Of a stretch of 64,000 nt of DNA, positions 1-12,494 are shown piece by piece. The translations under genes and the position numbers were made by a program. Below the pieces are notes generated by a model. That model saw only the letters and a list, made by a program, of their open reading frames with translations, did not search any database and was not told where the DNA came from. Origin of the DNA: Colletotrichum lupini (Eukaryota > Ascomycota > Sordariomycetes > Glomerellales > Glomerellaceae); NCBI RefSeq assembly GCF_023278565.1, contig NC_064681.1:62001-126000 (forward strand). Reading direction: 5' to 3'. How positions within the stretch are numbered: position 1 is the stretch's first letter; every line of letters begins with the position of its first letter.

Positions 1-3000
1 TCTTCTTCGGCCCTCTATATTATATAATATTTTCTATTTCGTAAAGTAGCTCCCTATTTATATCCCCGATAAGTAAGGGCTTTTAAGGGGCTTCCTCGCG
101 GTATTAATACGGCTCGAGTAAGGATATATAGAACATATTATATATTTTATACTACGTTAGTATGTCTAGTTAATAAGCGACCCCCGCCGTTCTAACTATT
201 AATTTAACTTCGAATAGGCCTAGATACTTATTAGCTAACTTCTAGCTAGGACGCTACTTCCTAATATTCTTTTTTAATAATAATACTTAGTCGCCTATTT
301 TATATAATATATCTATCCTAGCTTTATTAGCTTATTACTTATATATCTTACGTACTTTTTATATAAGGGGTCGTAGAGCTTCTTAGTTAGCTCGTAGTCG
401 GGCCGCACGCTCCTCGGCTAAAATATTCTATATACCGTCTCGAGTCCCCGTTAAGATTAATATAGGGTACGTAAGTAAGAACCCGAGTAGGGCCTTAGTA
501 AGCGCTTTACGGATTACTAAGTACTAAGCGTTATTATATATAAACTCGGCTAGGTAAAGACGCTATGCCTAATCTAATTAGTCCTAAGTATAAAAATAGC
601 AAAAGTACTACTCTAAGTATTAGTTTTGCCGTTTTATCTAACCGTCCGTTTATAAATAGAACGCAGTATTAAAACGCCTCTTTATTACTAAAAGGTAGTA
701 GAGATAAGTCTAAAACTTATTTATAAATAACGACCCCTTATTAAAGACGATCCCTTAAGGTATTCTAAACTTAGTAAAGATCTTTACGAATAGGAGGTTT
801 GCAAATCCCTAGGCTATAAGGGTCGTCCTCGTAATAATATAGACGCTATATTTCGTAAATCGGTTTATTACGACGAGTACTGCGTCGTAGGGGCGCCTCC
901 CGATTAGCGTAATTAATATAAGTAAGCCCGTAATAAAGTCTAGCGATATCTCTTATTATAACTTAACCGGGGTAGGTAGGGGGCGTAATAAGCTATATAG
1001 CTTATAGTAACGAGGCTTCGTCCGCTAGTATACTATATAAGTATTAATATAACTTTTTATATCCTTACTCAATCTATCTTAGTAATAGTAGCGTTTTAGT
1101 AGTACTATTATCCGCTTTATACTATAATATCCCGCCGTAGGCGTATTATAATATACTTCGATAACCTCCCTTTTTAGCCCCTTATATAATAATACGTAGG
1201 CGCGGCCGCCATAGTATAGTAACCCTTTAGAGTCGTATACCTAGCTCTATTATTACTTTTTTCTAGCTAAGCGAGGCCGTCGGTTCCTTTTAGTTTACTA
1301 CCTATTCCTTATAAAAGCATCCTCTTATTAAGCAGCCCGTAGTTAACTTATTATTAATAACCCCTCCTTACCGAATACTATTTTAAGTACTCCTATTACG
1401 TCGGAGTCCTATAAAACGAGTAACTCGCGATTTATAGTTTTAATAATAAGCTTAAGTAGCTCTCTAAGTACTATACTATAACTCTAACGCCCTAAGCTCG
1501 TAGCCCCGTTACGCTTCTTAAGGTACTCCTCGGAGTTCCTTTAAACCAGAGTTCCTAACCTCTTTTATTTATTTCTTTATACTACTATTAGTTCTATTTT
1601 TAGAATACTTACTATCCTTTTTACTTAGGAGCCGCTCCCGCGGCTCGTTTTTATATACTTTATTATTATAACTCTAAGGGGCTCTTATATATTTCTAGCG
1701 TTATAGAGGTCTTCTCTTATTTTTAATAATAACTCCTCCGCTCTACTATTATTATTATTTTTACCGTAGTTAGGTCTTTATAATAGTCTATCCGCTAGGT
1801 TCTTTATACTTAGCTTAAACCTAATCTCGATATTAAACGCTACGAGTTCGTTTAGTTAGCACAGCTATCTCCCGTTTAGTCTCTTTTTTATATTTAAGAA
1901 CTATAAGTTAAAATAATCTATAAATACTACGACCTAATCTCGGCTATAAGCGAGGTAGTATTATTAGTTCCTTAATATATTTACGATAGTTAGTAGCTCC
2001 GCGTCTTTTATACCGTAGCGGCTCTCCGTATTTATTAATTTCCTTAACTTATAAGTAATTAGGTACTAATTACCCTTAAATAATTACGTAATTACTAAGC
2101 TAATAGCTCGAGCCGAAGCGTCTATTTATAACCGTATAAGTAGGGTAGGGTCGAAATGTCGTAATATTAGCGCGTTAGTAAATATTATTAATAGCTTTTT
2201 AAACGACTCTACGGCTAATATTAATAGCTCTAATTATCCCGGTTTTGCTTTCCTTAGTAAGTCTATTAGAGGTGCCGTTATTTTAGTATAGTTACTAATA
2301 AATCTATAGTAGAACCCCGTAAATCTAAGGAACGTCTATATATTTTTAACGCTCTTTAAAAGTAGTTAATTCGCTATAGTTTCGGTGCGCGCGGGTTCTA
2401 TTTTTATACCTTTATTAAATATAATATACCCTAAGAATCCTATACGCGATATATAGAACTCGTATTTACTACCGTTTAGATATAGGTTCTATTACTATAA
2501 TCTCTATAATACGCTACGTACGTGCTCTTTATACGCTACGTAGTCGTTACTATATATTAAAATATTATCTAAGTATACGATATAAATAGTATTAACTAGG
2601 CCGCTTAGAACGTTATTAATATACGCTTAGAAAGTCGCGGGCGCGTTAGTTAGCCCGAAAGGTACGACTAAGTACTCGAACTACCCGTATTTAGTATAAA
2701 AAGCCGTTTTCTACTTATCGCCCTCGGCTATACGTATATAGTAATACGCGTTCTTAAGGTCTAGCTTTATAAAGATAGAAGTATTAAATAGTTTATTTAA
2801 TATCTTTTTAATTAGTAGTAACGGCGTTCTATCTTTTTATATAATCTTATTAATCGCTCTATAGTTAACGTAAAGTTATAGCTCTCCTCCTTTTTTAGGT
2901 ATAAAGAGGATAGGTACTCTTACCGGGCTTATAGAGGGGCGTATCTAGCCCCTAGCCTCTATTTTTATTAAATAATCGCACAGGATCTTAAGCTTATAGT

Positions 3001-5420
3001 TTAATAATAGGTAAATAGGTCCTTAGGGAATAGGCGCCGCGTCGTTTAGCTTAATATAATAATCGTACGGTGCTCTATTTAGTAACGAAATAGCCTTTTT
3101 TTTTAAAAATAAGTTATTAAAGTCTTAGTAACGTAGCTTTTAGTCCTCGGCTACGCTCGCTAGTACTACGTCGCTATTTATAACTAGGTTAATTATAATA
3201 TACGCGAGTATTACTAAAACTAAGTCGTTTAGTAGCCCCCTTTTTAGGGCGTCTAAGCGGATATATTATTCGTAAATTAGATACTACTACTTCTTTTATT
3301 TCTAACTAATTAGCGGGTCGACATCCTCTAGCTAAGGAAAACCGAGGATAAGCGTAAGTACTATAATATTAGCTATTATAAAGCGATATAGCTATATTTT
3401 TATTACGTAGTTATTATTAGTAATTCGAAGCCGTAAGTAGTAGCTTCTTAGCGTCTCTATCTATTTACCCTTAATATTTACTAGCTATAGTAATAGGTAA
3501 ATTCGTAGATTAGCGTTAAAGCTATTAAGTAGCCCAATACTAACTACGTTCCCTTTTGCTCCTAAATCGATAAGGGCGCTTAGCTTTTCCTATGCGCAGT
3601 TTAGGTATATATAGGTCGGGACGTCTAAGCGCCGCCCTTATTAATCGCTAGTTACTCTTCTTATTAAAATAGTATTTAAGCTCGTTACTAATCCGCGCTA
3701 TTTAGCTAGGGCGAGGTCTAATTAATAGCTAGCGGCCTTGTGCCCTTTCTAGTTATATTTATAATATATAACGCTCGGGTAGCTATTAATAAGGTGCCCG
3801 GTTTTACTATAGTTATAGTACTATTAATACTACTCCCGCGGTCGCGGGCAATCCCTTATAATATAGCTAGTCTTTTTATAATTATAATACGTAGTATCCT
3901 TACTAAGTAAGTTACGGCGTGTTCTTTATGTATTCGACTTATTAGCGCCCCGGTATCTTCTCGCTAGCTCGTTCGAGTTTAAATTAAAATATTACCTAAA
4001 AGACGTTCGTAGGCTCCTTACTAATAGCGAGGATTATTCGATACGTCTTATTAGCAATACTAGCTATAAGTAAGTCCGCGGAAGTTCTATTTATAATATT
4101 ATTACGAGGTATAGTTCGGGCCGTAGCTTACTTATTAGCGTAGAGATCCTCTATTTCTCTATCGGGACATATTCTAATTCTATCTCGAGCTTATTAATAC
4201 GGCTAACGAACTCGTTAACTTTCTCTTTTTAACTTTACGAGGTACTATTTAGTTATATACTCGCTACTATTCCTCGGCTAGTAAGATTAAATAGGTTATT
4301 TTATAAGAAGGTCTTTAGTTCCTCCTATATAACCTAGTTTATTATAAAACTAGGGGTCCTTTAGTAGTTAAAGATATAGTATATTTAGGAGGTTTTTATA
4401 CCGCCGCTTAGGTAGCTAATTATATATATTATTTTATCGTAGTCTATTCTTATTTATTAAGCCTATAAGTCGAAGCGATAGTAATAGTTAAAAAGGAAGC
4501 TCTATAGATCCCGTACCGATTTACTAATATATAATAAATTAAAAAAGGATAGCGGTTTAAATATAAACGTTCTACTTACGGCGCTTATTTAAGTTAGGAA
4601 GGAGCTAGTAAATAGGGGCTTAAATAGTATAAACTTATTACTTTATCGTTACTCGAGCGGCGCTTTAAGTACGGCTTTATTTATCGAACTATTCTTAGTC
4701 CGGGGGTTTATATTTCCGTTTATATTAAAACTAACGTCCGAGGCCGCTATAGCTAAAACCGTAGCCCTTAGCGCGGGGGCCGGGCTATTTAAAGAGCTCT
4801 ATAAGCGTTCTAAATCTACTCGTTTTCTATATAAGCGCTCTTCGTACGTTACGATAAGGATTTTTTTTTTAATTATCGTTTTTATTCCTATAGTTTTACT
4901 AGCCTATTACTTATCGTTCGGTTTAAGTATTAGTGAGTAAGGGTAAGAGGTTTACTATTTTATTTAAAATTTATTAATATTTCTAGCGATGCGGTCCTTT
5001 TACGTCGCCGCTATGTTAATAATTTTATTATACTTCGTTCTTATATCGTTTACTAAGGAGGAGGCGACTCTAGGGGGTCTAATAAAAAAGAGTCGTCTTT
5101 TTCTTATTATTATAGTACTAACTACGCTCTTTTACTACGTCTCGTTCTTATTAGCATTTTAAGCTTCTAGCCTAGTCCCCTTCGTAAGTAGAGATTTTAA
5201 ACTATTAATAGGTATATAATATAGGGAAGAAGCTCATAGAGGCTAATTACTATTAGGGTCTAAAAAAGGAATTACTAAAATCTACCCTTCCCTCGAGGTA
5301 TATTATTAGCGCTCTATATATACTTAAGCTACTCCTTTATTACTTAGTCCCCCTCTTTATACCCCCCTAAGCTATCCCTTAACCAACGAGGCCTAACTAG
5401 CGAGGCCTAATATAGGATCC
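1..5420 (-). mobile_element. Ty3/gypsy LTR retrotransposon relic, family A (partial, RIP-mutated)
   Basis: Degenerate gag-pol on the minus strand, full of stops. Recognisable pieces in element order: a gag zinc-knuckle-like stretch near 3790-3900; reverse transcriptase near 2400-2950, with a readable PKKGGEL block, a KDRTPL block, VVPFGLTNAPATF and VYLDNILIYS (canonical Asp read as Asn, as expected from a C-to-T change on the other strand); and an RNase H DASARA motif near 2100-2130. Integrase should occupy the part towards position 1, where the window cuts the element. CA and TG dinucleotides are almost absent. The RT differs clearly from the element at 34308-41148, so this is another family. 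The 5' LTR should lie near 5000-5420 and may continue after the copia insertion, from 12391 to about 12470. No LTR pair can be checked because the other end is outside the window. Confidence 0.85.
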
Positions 5421-5622
5421 TATTAGTATCCCTATTATAGGGTAGTTAGTTCGAACCGTAGTTAACGAAGAGATTAATTAAACTATATAAATATCTGCGT
5501 AGGTATAAAAAGGAGGTTCTAACCGTAGGTTAGGCTAGCTACGATAATCGTAAATAGGGCCCCCAATTAGCCCCTGCGCAGTCGGCTATATACCGCAGTT
5601 AAATTAAACTTCTAATCTAATA
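5421..5622 (-). repeat. 3' LTR of copia element 1
   Basis: 202 bp, direct repeat of 12189-12390. The plus-strand left end reads TATTAG and the right end CTAATA, which are RIP-altered forms of the TGTTGG...CCGACA termini seen in the solo LTR. Both ends are mutated. The outer end abuts another RIP-hit repeat rather than unique DNA. Confidence 0.93.
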
Positions 5623-8516
5623 CTAACTTTCTCTTTCTTTTATTAATTTAACCGCTACGGTTAGAAATATAATTCGACCTCGGGCCCGTCTACTAAGTCG
5701 TCTCCTTTTCCCCCTTTTTTCTATTCTTTTTATATAACCCATCCCTCTATTCGTACGGTAACTTTTCCACTACCCACGAATTACTCCAATCCCTTATTTA
5801 GTACTACTTTTATAAAAGCGTCTACGAGGTTATTTTTATTATTAATCTAACGGATCTCAAGTATCTCGCGCCTTTCGTATAATTACCTAAGGGCTATAAT
5901 ATCGATTATAAACCTCTTTTCCTTCGTCGTTCCCAATTTAATAAGGCATTCGTATAGCGAGTAAGAATCGGTATAAATAACCGTTAGAATAGGTAAAAGG
6001 CTAATTTAATTAGTAATCTTCCTTAGCGTCGTTAAAATCGTATAAAAGAGGTTAACGCCGTTAACTATACCATAAACCTCCGACGCTAATACACTTCTTA
6101 TTACCCACTTACTTTTAGTTAACGAGTAATAAATTATATTACTATATATAATAAATTCGCTCTCGCCCATACTCTCGTTAGCTAGGATAATAATATACCC
6201 TAATTATAAAATAAAGTCGTTATTATTCGTAAATAACCTATTAATAAAGACGTAGAGCTTACTAATCGTAAGGTCGATCGGGTAGTAAACGAGACCTCGA
6301 TCGAGATTCGTTTACTACTACTTAAGCCGCTTATTAAGTACCTCGACGTCTCATTTAGTTAGATCTATAGCCTACGCTACCCTAGCGTAGTTAAAAGTTA
6401 CTTCGGGCTAATAAATACTTATAATATATACCCCTCGCATAAGCTTAGCCTTATACCGCTTTTTAATATTAATTACGTTCGGGTTAACGAGGTTAATCTT
6501 CTTACCCTACCCCTTTTACTAAAAAACGACGGTTTCCCTTTCGATTATAAAAATCCCGCCGTTAAATACTAGGGGGGTATTTATTATAAGGACCTCTTTT
6601 AGCTTCGCTACGAAGCCCGCTTTTTAAAGCTCCTTATCCTCTTTTTTTATAAAGTTAATATCAGATAGGCCTAATATATCGTCGGTTTATATTCCGATGA
6701 TCCTAAATTAGTCGCCTTCGTACTCCGCGACTAGTAAGCACGGGTCGTACGTAGAGGTAACTATTAATAGTTAATTAATATAAAAATCGTAGTAAGTAGC
6801 CCACTAATAGGTACCCGATTCTACGAGCCTATATAGTAGCTTAAGCACTTTAATAATCGTGCTTTCTAAGTACTTACTAGCCATTTCCTTCGGTAAATGG
6901 GCCAGGATTTTCTTTATAAGCCCTGTAGCCGATTAGGTATATGCCTAGGTAATATCACGGCTCTAAATCTCGTATCCCTTCTTCCGCAACGATACTATTA
7001 GTACCATTATTAATCGTTAGCTACAACGCTATATAGTAGGTAATTATATAAGCAGCGTCGCCTTTTTAATATCGCCGTACCCCTAAATTACGTATCTAAA
7101 CTTCTCGTATAGTTAGGGTATTCCTTTTCCTTTAATTTTACGAACCATTCGCGATTTAAATATACGGAGGTTTATATACTTTTCTAGATCGTAGAGGATA
7201 AATTAATAGACCCCTCGATCGCGCAGAGTATCTATTTTAATAAGATCTAATCCCTTATACGGCTTTCTAATAGTTATAATTACGCCTTCCTTACGTAGTT
7301 TAACTACTAGCTCGAAATCGGCTTTCTCTTTTACTATATAAAAGGTATTAATTACCTCGTCGCTAGTAATAAATTACCGCGTTAGTACTTACCGTTATAA
7401 TCTCCCGCGACGTATTAGTACCCTTTTAGTAATTTCCTCTTCTTTATCGTCTATTAGTACTACTACGACGATTTCGTTAAGGATAATTTCTTATACTTCT
7501 ACCGCGGGTTATATAGCTTCCCCTAGCTCTTCTTCTTCTTATAGGCTAGAAATTACTTCGATAGGATCTATATAATATAGTTTAACTACCGTAATTAATA
7601 CCTCGAGTAGCTAGTCGCAATCTCTCGCGACTACGTAAGAACGCTCGTTAATAGAAATTAATTTATATAGCCTAGCCTATTATTAAGTAATTTCGCGCTA
7701 TACTCGTATATCTAAATTTAGGGGTATATCTAAATTAACCCCTATATCGGGCCTATTGCGCGTAGTAATTGCCTTATTAACTTACCTTCTTACGCTTACC
7801 TCGCGCAGTGCCCGTATTACTTTTTTAACTACTTAAACTCGCTAGCTTACGTCTAGTAACGGTAGCGAGGCTAAGGTCGTTCTTAAATATACTCTAAATA
7901 CTAAAAGCGTCGGTATAAGCCCGTTAGGCCCCATAGTATCGTTATAGCATTTAAGTACTATCTAGAGGCATTCGTCGTCGTTAGAATCGGGATTTTCCTC
8001 TTTAATAATTTTAAACGCTCTTTTTAACTACTAGTGCGCCCTTTCTACTTTTCTAATACTATAGTGCGCTTCGACGGGCACGACTTTTAACTATATACTA
8101 TAGGCCGTCGCATTTTCCTTAAATTTTACTAACTTAAAACTAATACTAGCGTCGGTTCTAATACCGTCTAGCGGTCCCTAGTATATATCAATCTAGCTTT
8201 TTTATAGAGCTACCTATACTATTTTTACTTACAGATCCCGTAGGAATTGCCCTGCTTAGAATAATATAGCCTCGTCGATTATATATAGGACCGGTTAACT
8301 ATTTAAGTAGAAGATATCGACGACGATCTCCTAATTAAAGTTAAGCTTATTACGCAATTTAAATTTAAATCTGCGTAGGCTCTGCGCATTTATTTAGCAT
8401 TAGTAATATACTTTCGTTAACTACTCTAGCGCCCCTATTTCGATATTATTATTACCTAAATACTTTAAAAGGTTATATAGCCTCGCAACCGACGGGTAGC
8501 TAAATCTTTAGTATAG

Positions 8517-8837
8517 TTATTTAAGCTCACTTTCCGTTAGGTAATTAATCGACTTCGTATCGTTAGTAAGCTTTATAAACGCGTACCCCCATCGTCGTTC
8601 GACTATTTCGAAGTGCTTATGGCTAGAGATTTTATTCCTCGTATTATTAAATATAATACCTAGTCGATCCATATTTTTTAGATATAGGAGAAATAGGGTA
8701 TTAACGGGTAGGATATAGAAAGTTATCGTTCCGAAGTGCGTCTCTACTTCTATCGTACTTAGGGCGACGATTTCTTTACTTAGGCCGAAGCTAATTCTCG
8801 TAATACCCGCTATTAACGTATTAAGCATTATTAGCAC
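8517..8837 (-). pseudogene. Copia pol fragment (protease to GAG-pre-integrase)
   Basis: A 106-residue open stretch inside copia element 1. It contains TFYILPVNT, LYLKNMDRLGIIFNNTRN and ERRWGYAFIKL, characteristic of the region before integrase in fungal Ty1/copia polyproteins, and ends near the expected His/Cys pre-integrase segment. It is only a gap between RIP-created stops and is not a functional gene. The same segment is recognisable at about 63310-63700 in the second copy on the plus strand. Confidence 0.85.
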
Positions 8838-11800
8838 GATTTTCTATAGCGCTTAGAATTGCCCTTTTCCTCTTATTAACTATTATAATGCCCTAGTATC
8901 TAGGATAATTTTATAGAAATTATCTAGGCCGTACCTTTCGTTCGCGTGGAATGCCTATACGAGCTTAGTATTTGAGTAATCTAAGTAGTATAAAAAGGAC
9001 CCCTCTAGCTACTCCTAAAATTACTTAGCACCCTATCTCTTTTCTTTAAATATTAAGAGAGTAGAATTCTATGCTATTAGATTCGTCCTTTCGCCCACCT
9101 CCATATCCATCGTCTAAGGGACCTTCCTTTACTATTTATAAATAAAAGCCTACTTATTAAGGGCTTTTACTACCTTTTATTCGTTTAGCCTCGTATATCC
9201 TCCTAAAGCTAACGGGGCAAAAAAAGAGTAGTTAATATTATCGACTTCGTTATAATCCAATTCGTTAGTATAAGGGGTAAGATCTTCCTTATCTTCTAAA
9301 TCTCCTATAGAGTACGGGTACTTTAGGCCGCTAAATTAGCTACTTTCGCTAGGTTCCGTACCCCCGGATCTGCCCTTATATATAATAAGGAATTAGTTAA
9401 ATTAATAAGGGCTAGTTTTACTATCTACTACCCTCGATTTTCTATATTATTCGTACGATTTAGCACGCTCTTCCTCGGAGTAGTTACTTAACTAATATCT
9501 ATCTTTTTTATAAATAAAACACTACTTCTTCCGTTACTCTGCTCGCGAGTTAAATCTCTACTTATTTAACGAATCTAGGATTCCCTACTAGCGATTACCA
9601 TACCTAGCTTCCTTTCCTTTCCTATTATACGTTCGGTCGACCTAATGCTATTAGTAAGGGCCGTCGTATGCCTAAAAGTAAGTTTAGCGCGGCATTCTTA
9701 CTTTAATATTAAAACTAGATCTTAACCTCGAGTAAAGCGTCTCGTAGTCTTCGGGTACTTAGTACAAAGTTATTTTCGCCTCTAGAACGCGCTAGACTAC
9801 GGTATAAAAATATCCAACTTTTCGCTCGTTAGTCCCCTTATTTAGCTAGGTTTTTACTAGCTTATTAATTCGATCGATAAGCTTTTCGAGGATTTCTACT
9901 CGCGATTTGCCCTCTATTATCCTAGCTATAGATATAAAAAAAATCGCTCGTAGCTTAGATAGGAGCTCTAGGTTCTTATTATAAGTCTCGAAGCGGCTTC
10001 GGATTATATTAATTATACTAAGAAAGTCGTTTTAATTAAGATTACGCACCGCTTCGTAATAATAATCAGAGGCTTTACCTACGAATACGATATTAACTAC
10101 CGAATAGTACTAGTATTCCTTAATTCCGACTTTTTCGTAATAATTATAAAACATCGTTAGGGTTTCTTATAAGACCTCATACTTCCCTCTAAAATACAAT
10201 TTCTCTTTCGGGAAGATCTTTTTAAAGTCTATAAACTACCTCGTATTCGCCGCTAGATTTTTAATATTTATATACGATCCCTACGTCGCTACGTACTATT
10301 AGTAACTTTAGGTAGTCTACTTCCTTTCCTACTAGCTAATTAGCACCGAATTTCGTATTAGTAATAGCGACGAGCTATAGATCGAAATAAGCGGAATTAT
10401 CAATTATCGTACTTCTAGTACTATATTTTGCCTCTATATATCCTTCTACAACGACAGATTGCCATTAGTAATTATAAAAAGGAAATCTAGGTCGTTTACC
10501 CTTTTTCTAAATTTGTTAAAGCGATTATACGCCCTATCGACTTATACCTAGGTCCATATTACGAATTCCTCCTCCGTAATCGTTATTACTAGGATTTCGT
10601 AAGGTTCTTACGATTATAATTGCGCTAGTAGTACCCCTTACCTATAAAGGAATCTATTAACCGCTTTTACGATTCCTAGGCTTACGCTTACGAACTATTC
10701 GTCTAGCTAATAGCTAAGGTCGTTTACGATCTCGTAAAATAGGGGTTACCCCTATAGCCCCTTTTTCTCGTAAACTTTAGTTAAATAGATTAATACTATG
10801 TTAATTTACTCGCCGTTAGGCTAATCTGCGATTTTATATATCTACGTCCCCTAATAGTCCGGGTTAATATTTACTTACTTATAAGGGATTGGGATTCTAT
10901 TTAGGATCGGGTTTCGTCCTCTTTTTCTTTACCTTAACTCGCTAAGGGTCGTGCTCTAGCTTATGCCTATATTAGCGGTCGCTAGCGTATTTAATCTTAA
11001 CGGGGATATATCTAATCCGCGCGCCGGTCGTAGTAAATCCGTACTTTCGCTACCTAACGAATTTATCGGGGTCTAGGAGATTCCCGCTTCCTCTCGCCGT
11101 CTTGCTACTACTTTCGTTTTTACTATTTCTAATAATTATTACTACCTTTTTAAATCGCTAACTATCGTACCTACTAAGATCCTCCTTTTCGTTTAGTATA
11201 AAAAGGTAGGTTCTAGTAGTTCCTTTTAATAATAGTAGCAGTAGACGTTTATATTACTATAGTAAGATATAGTAATTAGTCTCGGGATCTTTACCGGTTA
11301 CCGATTTTTTAAAATTAGTAATCTTATACCGTAAGCTAGTATAAAAAGAAGCCCTTTAGCGGCCCTCTAGAGGATTCTTTTCTTTTCCCTTAGATCCTCG
11401 TCTTTTTAGCCTTTTCTTAGGCTAATAGTAACTCTAGCGGGAGGTCGTAGGACCACTTTAGGGTAGCCGCCTTCTTCTTAAGTTAATCTCTAAGATCCGT
11501 AATACTCTTAACTCGATATTATTAGGACCTCTAAATCCCCTCCTCCCTCGTTAGACCGTCCCCTATACTATATTCCTAAGTAATACCCGGGGGGTAGTTA
11601 AGGGAGCTACGAGGAGGTCGTCTAGATCGCGGGCTTAAGGGCGTACCTATAAGATCCCCGTAGTAATAGACTTTTTTATATACTATAGATCTCTTAGCTT
11701 AATAACTCTTATAGGGTTATTTTCGTCGCTAAGTAAGAATATCTATGTTTAGAGATCCCCTTCTTCGATCGCGTAGTACTTTTTTATATTATATTATTAA

Positions 11801-12188
11801 GCCCGTTCGTCGCGCTAGTTAATTAGGTAGGTAGTCGTTATATAGGGAATTCCTTTTACTAATTTAGCTAGTTAATTTCTAATCGCAGGCCGGCCGCGGG
11901 GAAGTTATTTAATAAAAAAGGCTACTTAAAGCGACGGTAAAATACTAGTTACCTAAGTAGTTCCGTCGACTAGCGTAGTTTAATATAATAAACGTCGACC
12001 TCTCGTAAGTAATAAAAGGCTACGATTACTTAATTCCGTATAGTATTCGAGAATCGCCTCCTTTTTTATTTACTTCTATAAAGTTAATTAGTATAAATCT
12101 CCTATCCCGTGCGGTATTAAGAAGTCGTTTTTTCTACGTAGTGAGATACCTTACCGATCTACGATAGTAAAATTTAATTACTAATTAG

Positions 12189-12390
12189 TATTAGTATCCC
12201 TATTATAAGGTAGTTAGTTCGAACCGTAGTTAACGAAGAGATTAATTAAACTATATAAATATCTACGTAGGTATAAAAAAGAGGTTCTAACCGTAAGTTA
12301 GGCTAGCTATAATAATCGTAAATAGGGCCCCCAATTAGCCCCTGCGCAGTCGGCTATATACCGCGGTCGAATTAGACTTCCAATCCGATA
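12189..12390 (-). repeat. 5' LTR of copia element 1
   Basis: 202 bp, paired with 5421-5622. Its last 30 bp, facing the gene island, are visibly less mutated (ends ...CCAATCCGATA) than the same bases in the other LTR (ends ...CTAATCTAATA). The target duplication GATCC follows directly at 12391-12395. Confidence 0.93.
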
Positions 12391-12494
12391 GATCCTTTCG
12401 CTTTTATAAGTATATAATATAAAAGGGGGTTTATCGTTAAAGAAGCACAAAATCATTAAAGAACTATTCTCCTACATGCTCTGTCGTAGATACT
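12391..12494. other. AT-rich junction between transposons and gene island
   Basis: About 100 bp separate the copia element from the stop codon of the peroxidase gene. The sequence up to about 12440 is very AT-rich and may be the remaining edge of the gypsy A LTR interrupted by the copia insertion. CA and TG dinucleotides reappear from about 12446. It probably also holds the 3' UTR of the peroxidase gene. Confidence 0.5.

Larger units (their letters stand above)
5421..12390 (-). mobile_element. Full-length Ty1/copia LTR retrotransposon, RIP-inactivated
   Basis: A 6,970-bp element bounded by 202-bp direct repeats (5421-5622 and 12189-12390) and by a perfect 5-bp target duplication GATCC (5416-5420 and 12391-12395). 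The only longer readable fragment, at 8517-8837 on the minus strand, encodes the junction of protease and GAG-pre-integrase, so the element reads right to left. By alignment with the copy at 59899, gag should lie about 9600-11400, protease about 8800-9000, integrase about 7700-8500 and RT/RNase H about 5650-7300. There is no intact reading frame. The copy has lost nearly all CA/TG dinucleotides, the signature of RIP. It lies next to, or inside the 5' end of, the gypsy A relic. Both LTRs lack 3 bp present in the solo LTR and in the copy at 59899, so it belongs to a slightly different sublineage. Confidence 0.93.

Noticed and set aside
8517..8837. Functional small protein gene in the AT-rich block
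   Set aside because: It is a copia pol fragment, an open gap between RIP-made stops.
5421..12390. CRISPR-like or satellite repeats in the AT-rich blocks
   Set aside because: The repeated look comes from RIP-driven TA enrichment. There is no regular repeat-spacer structure.
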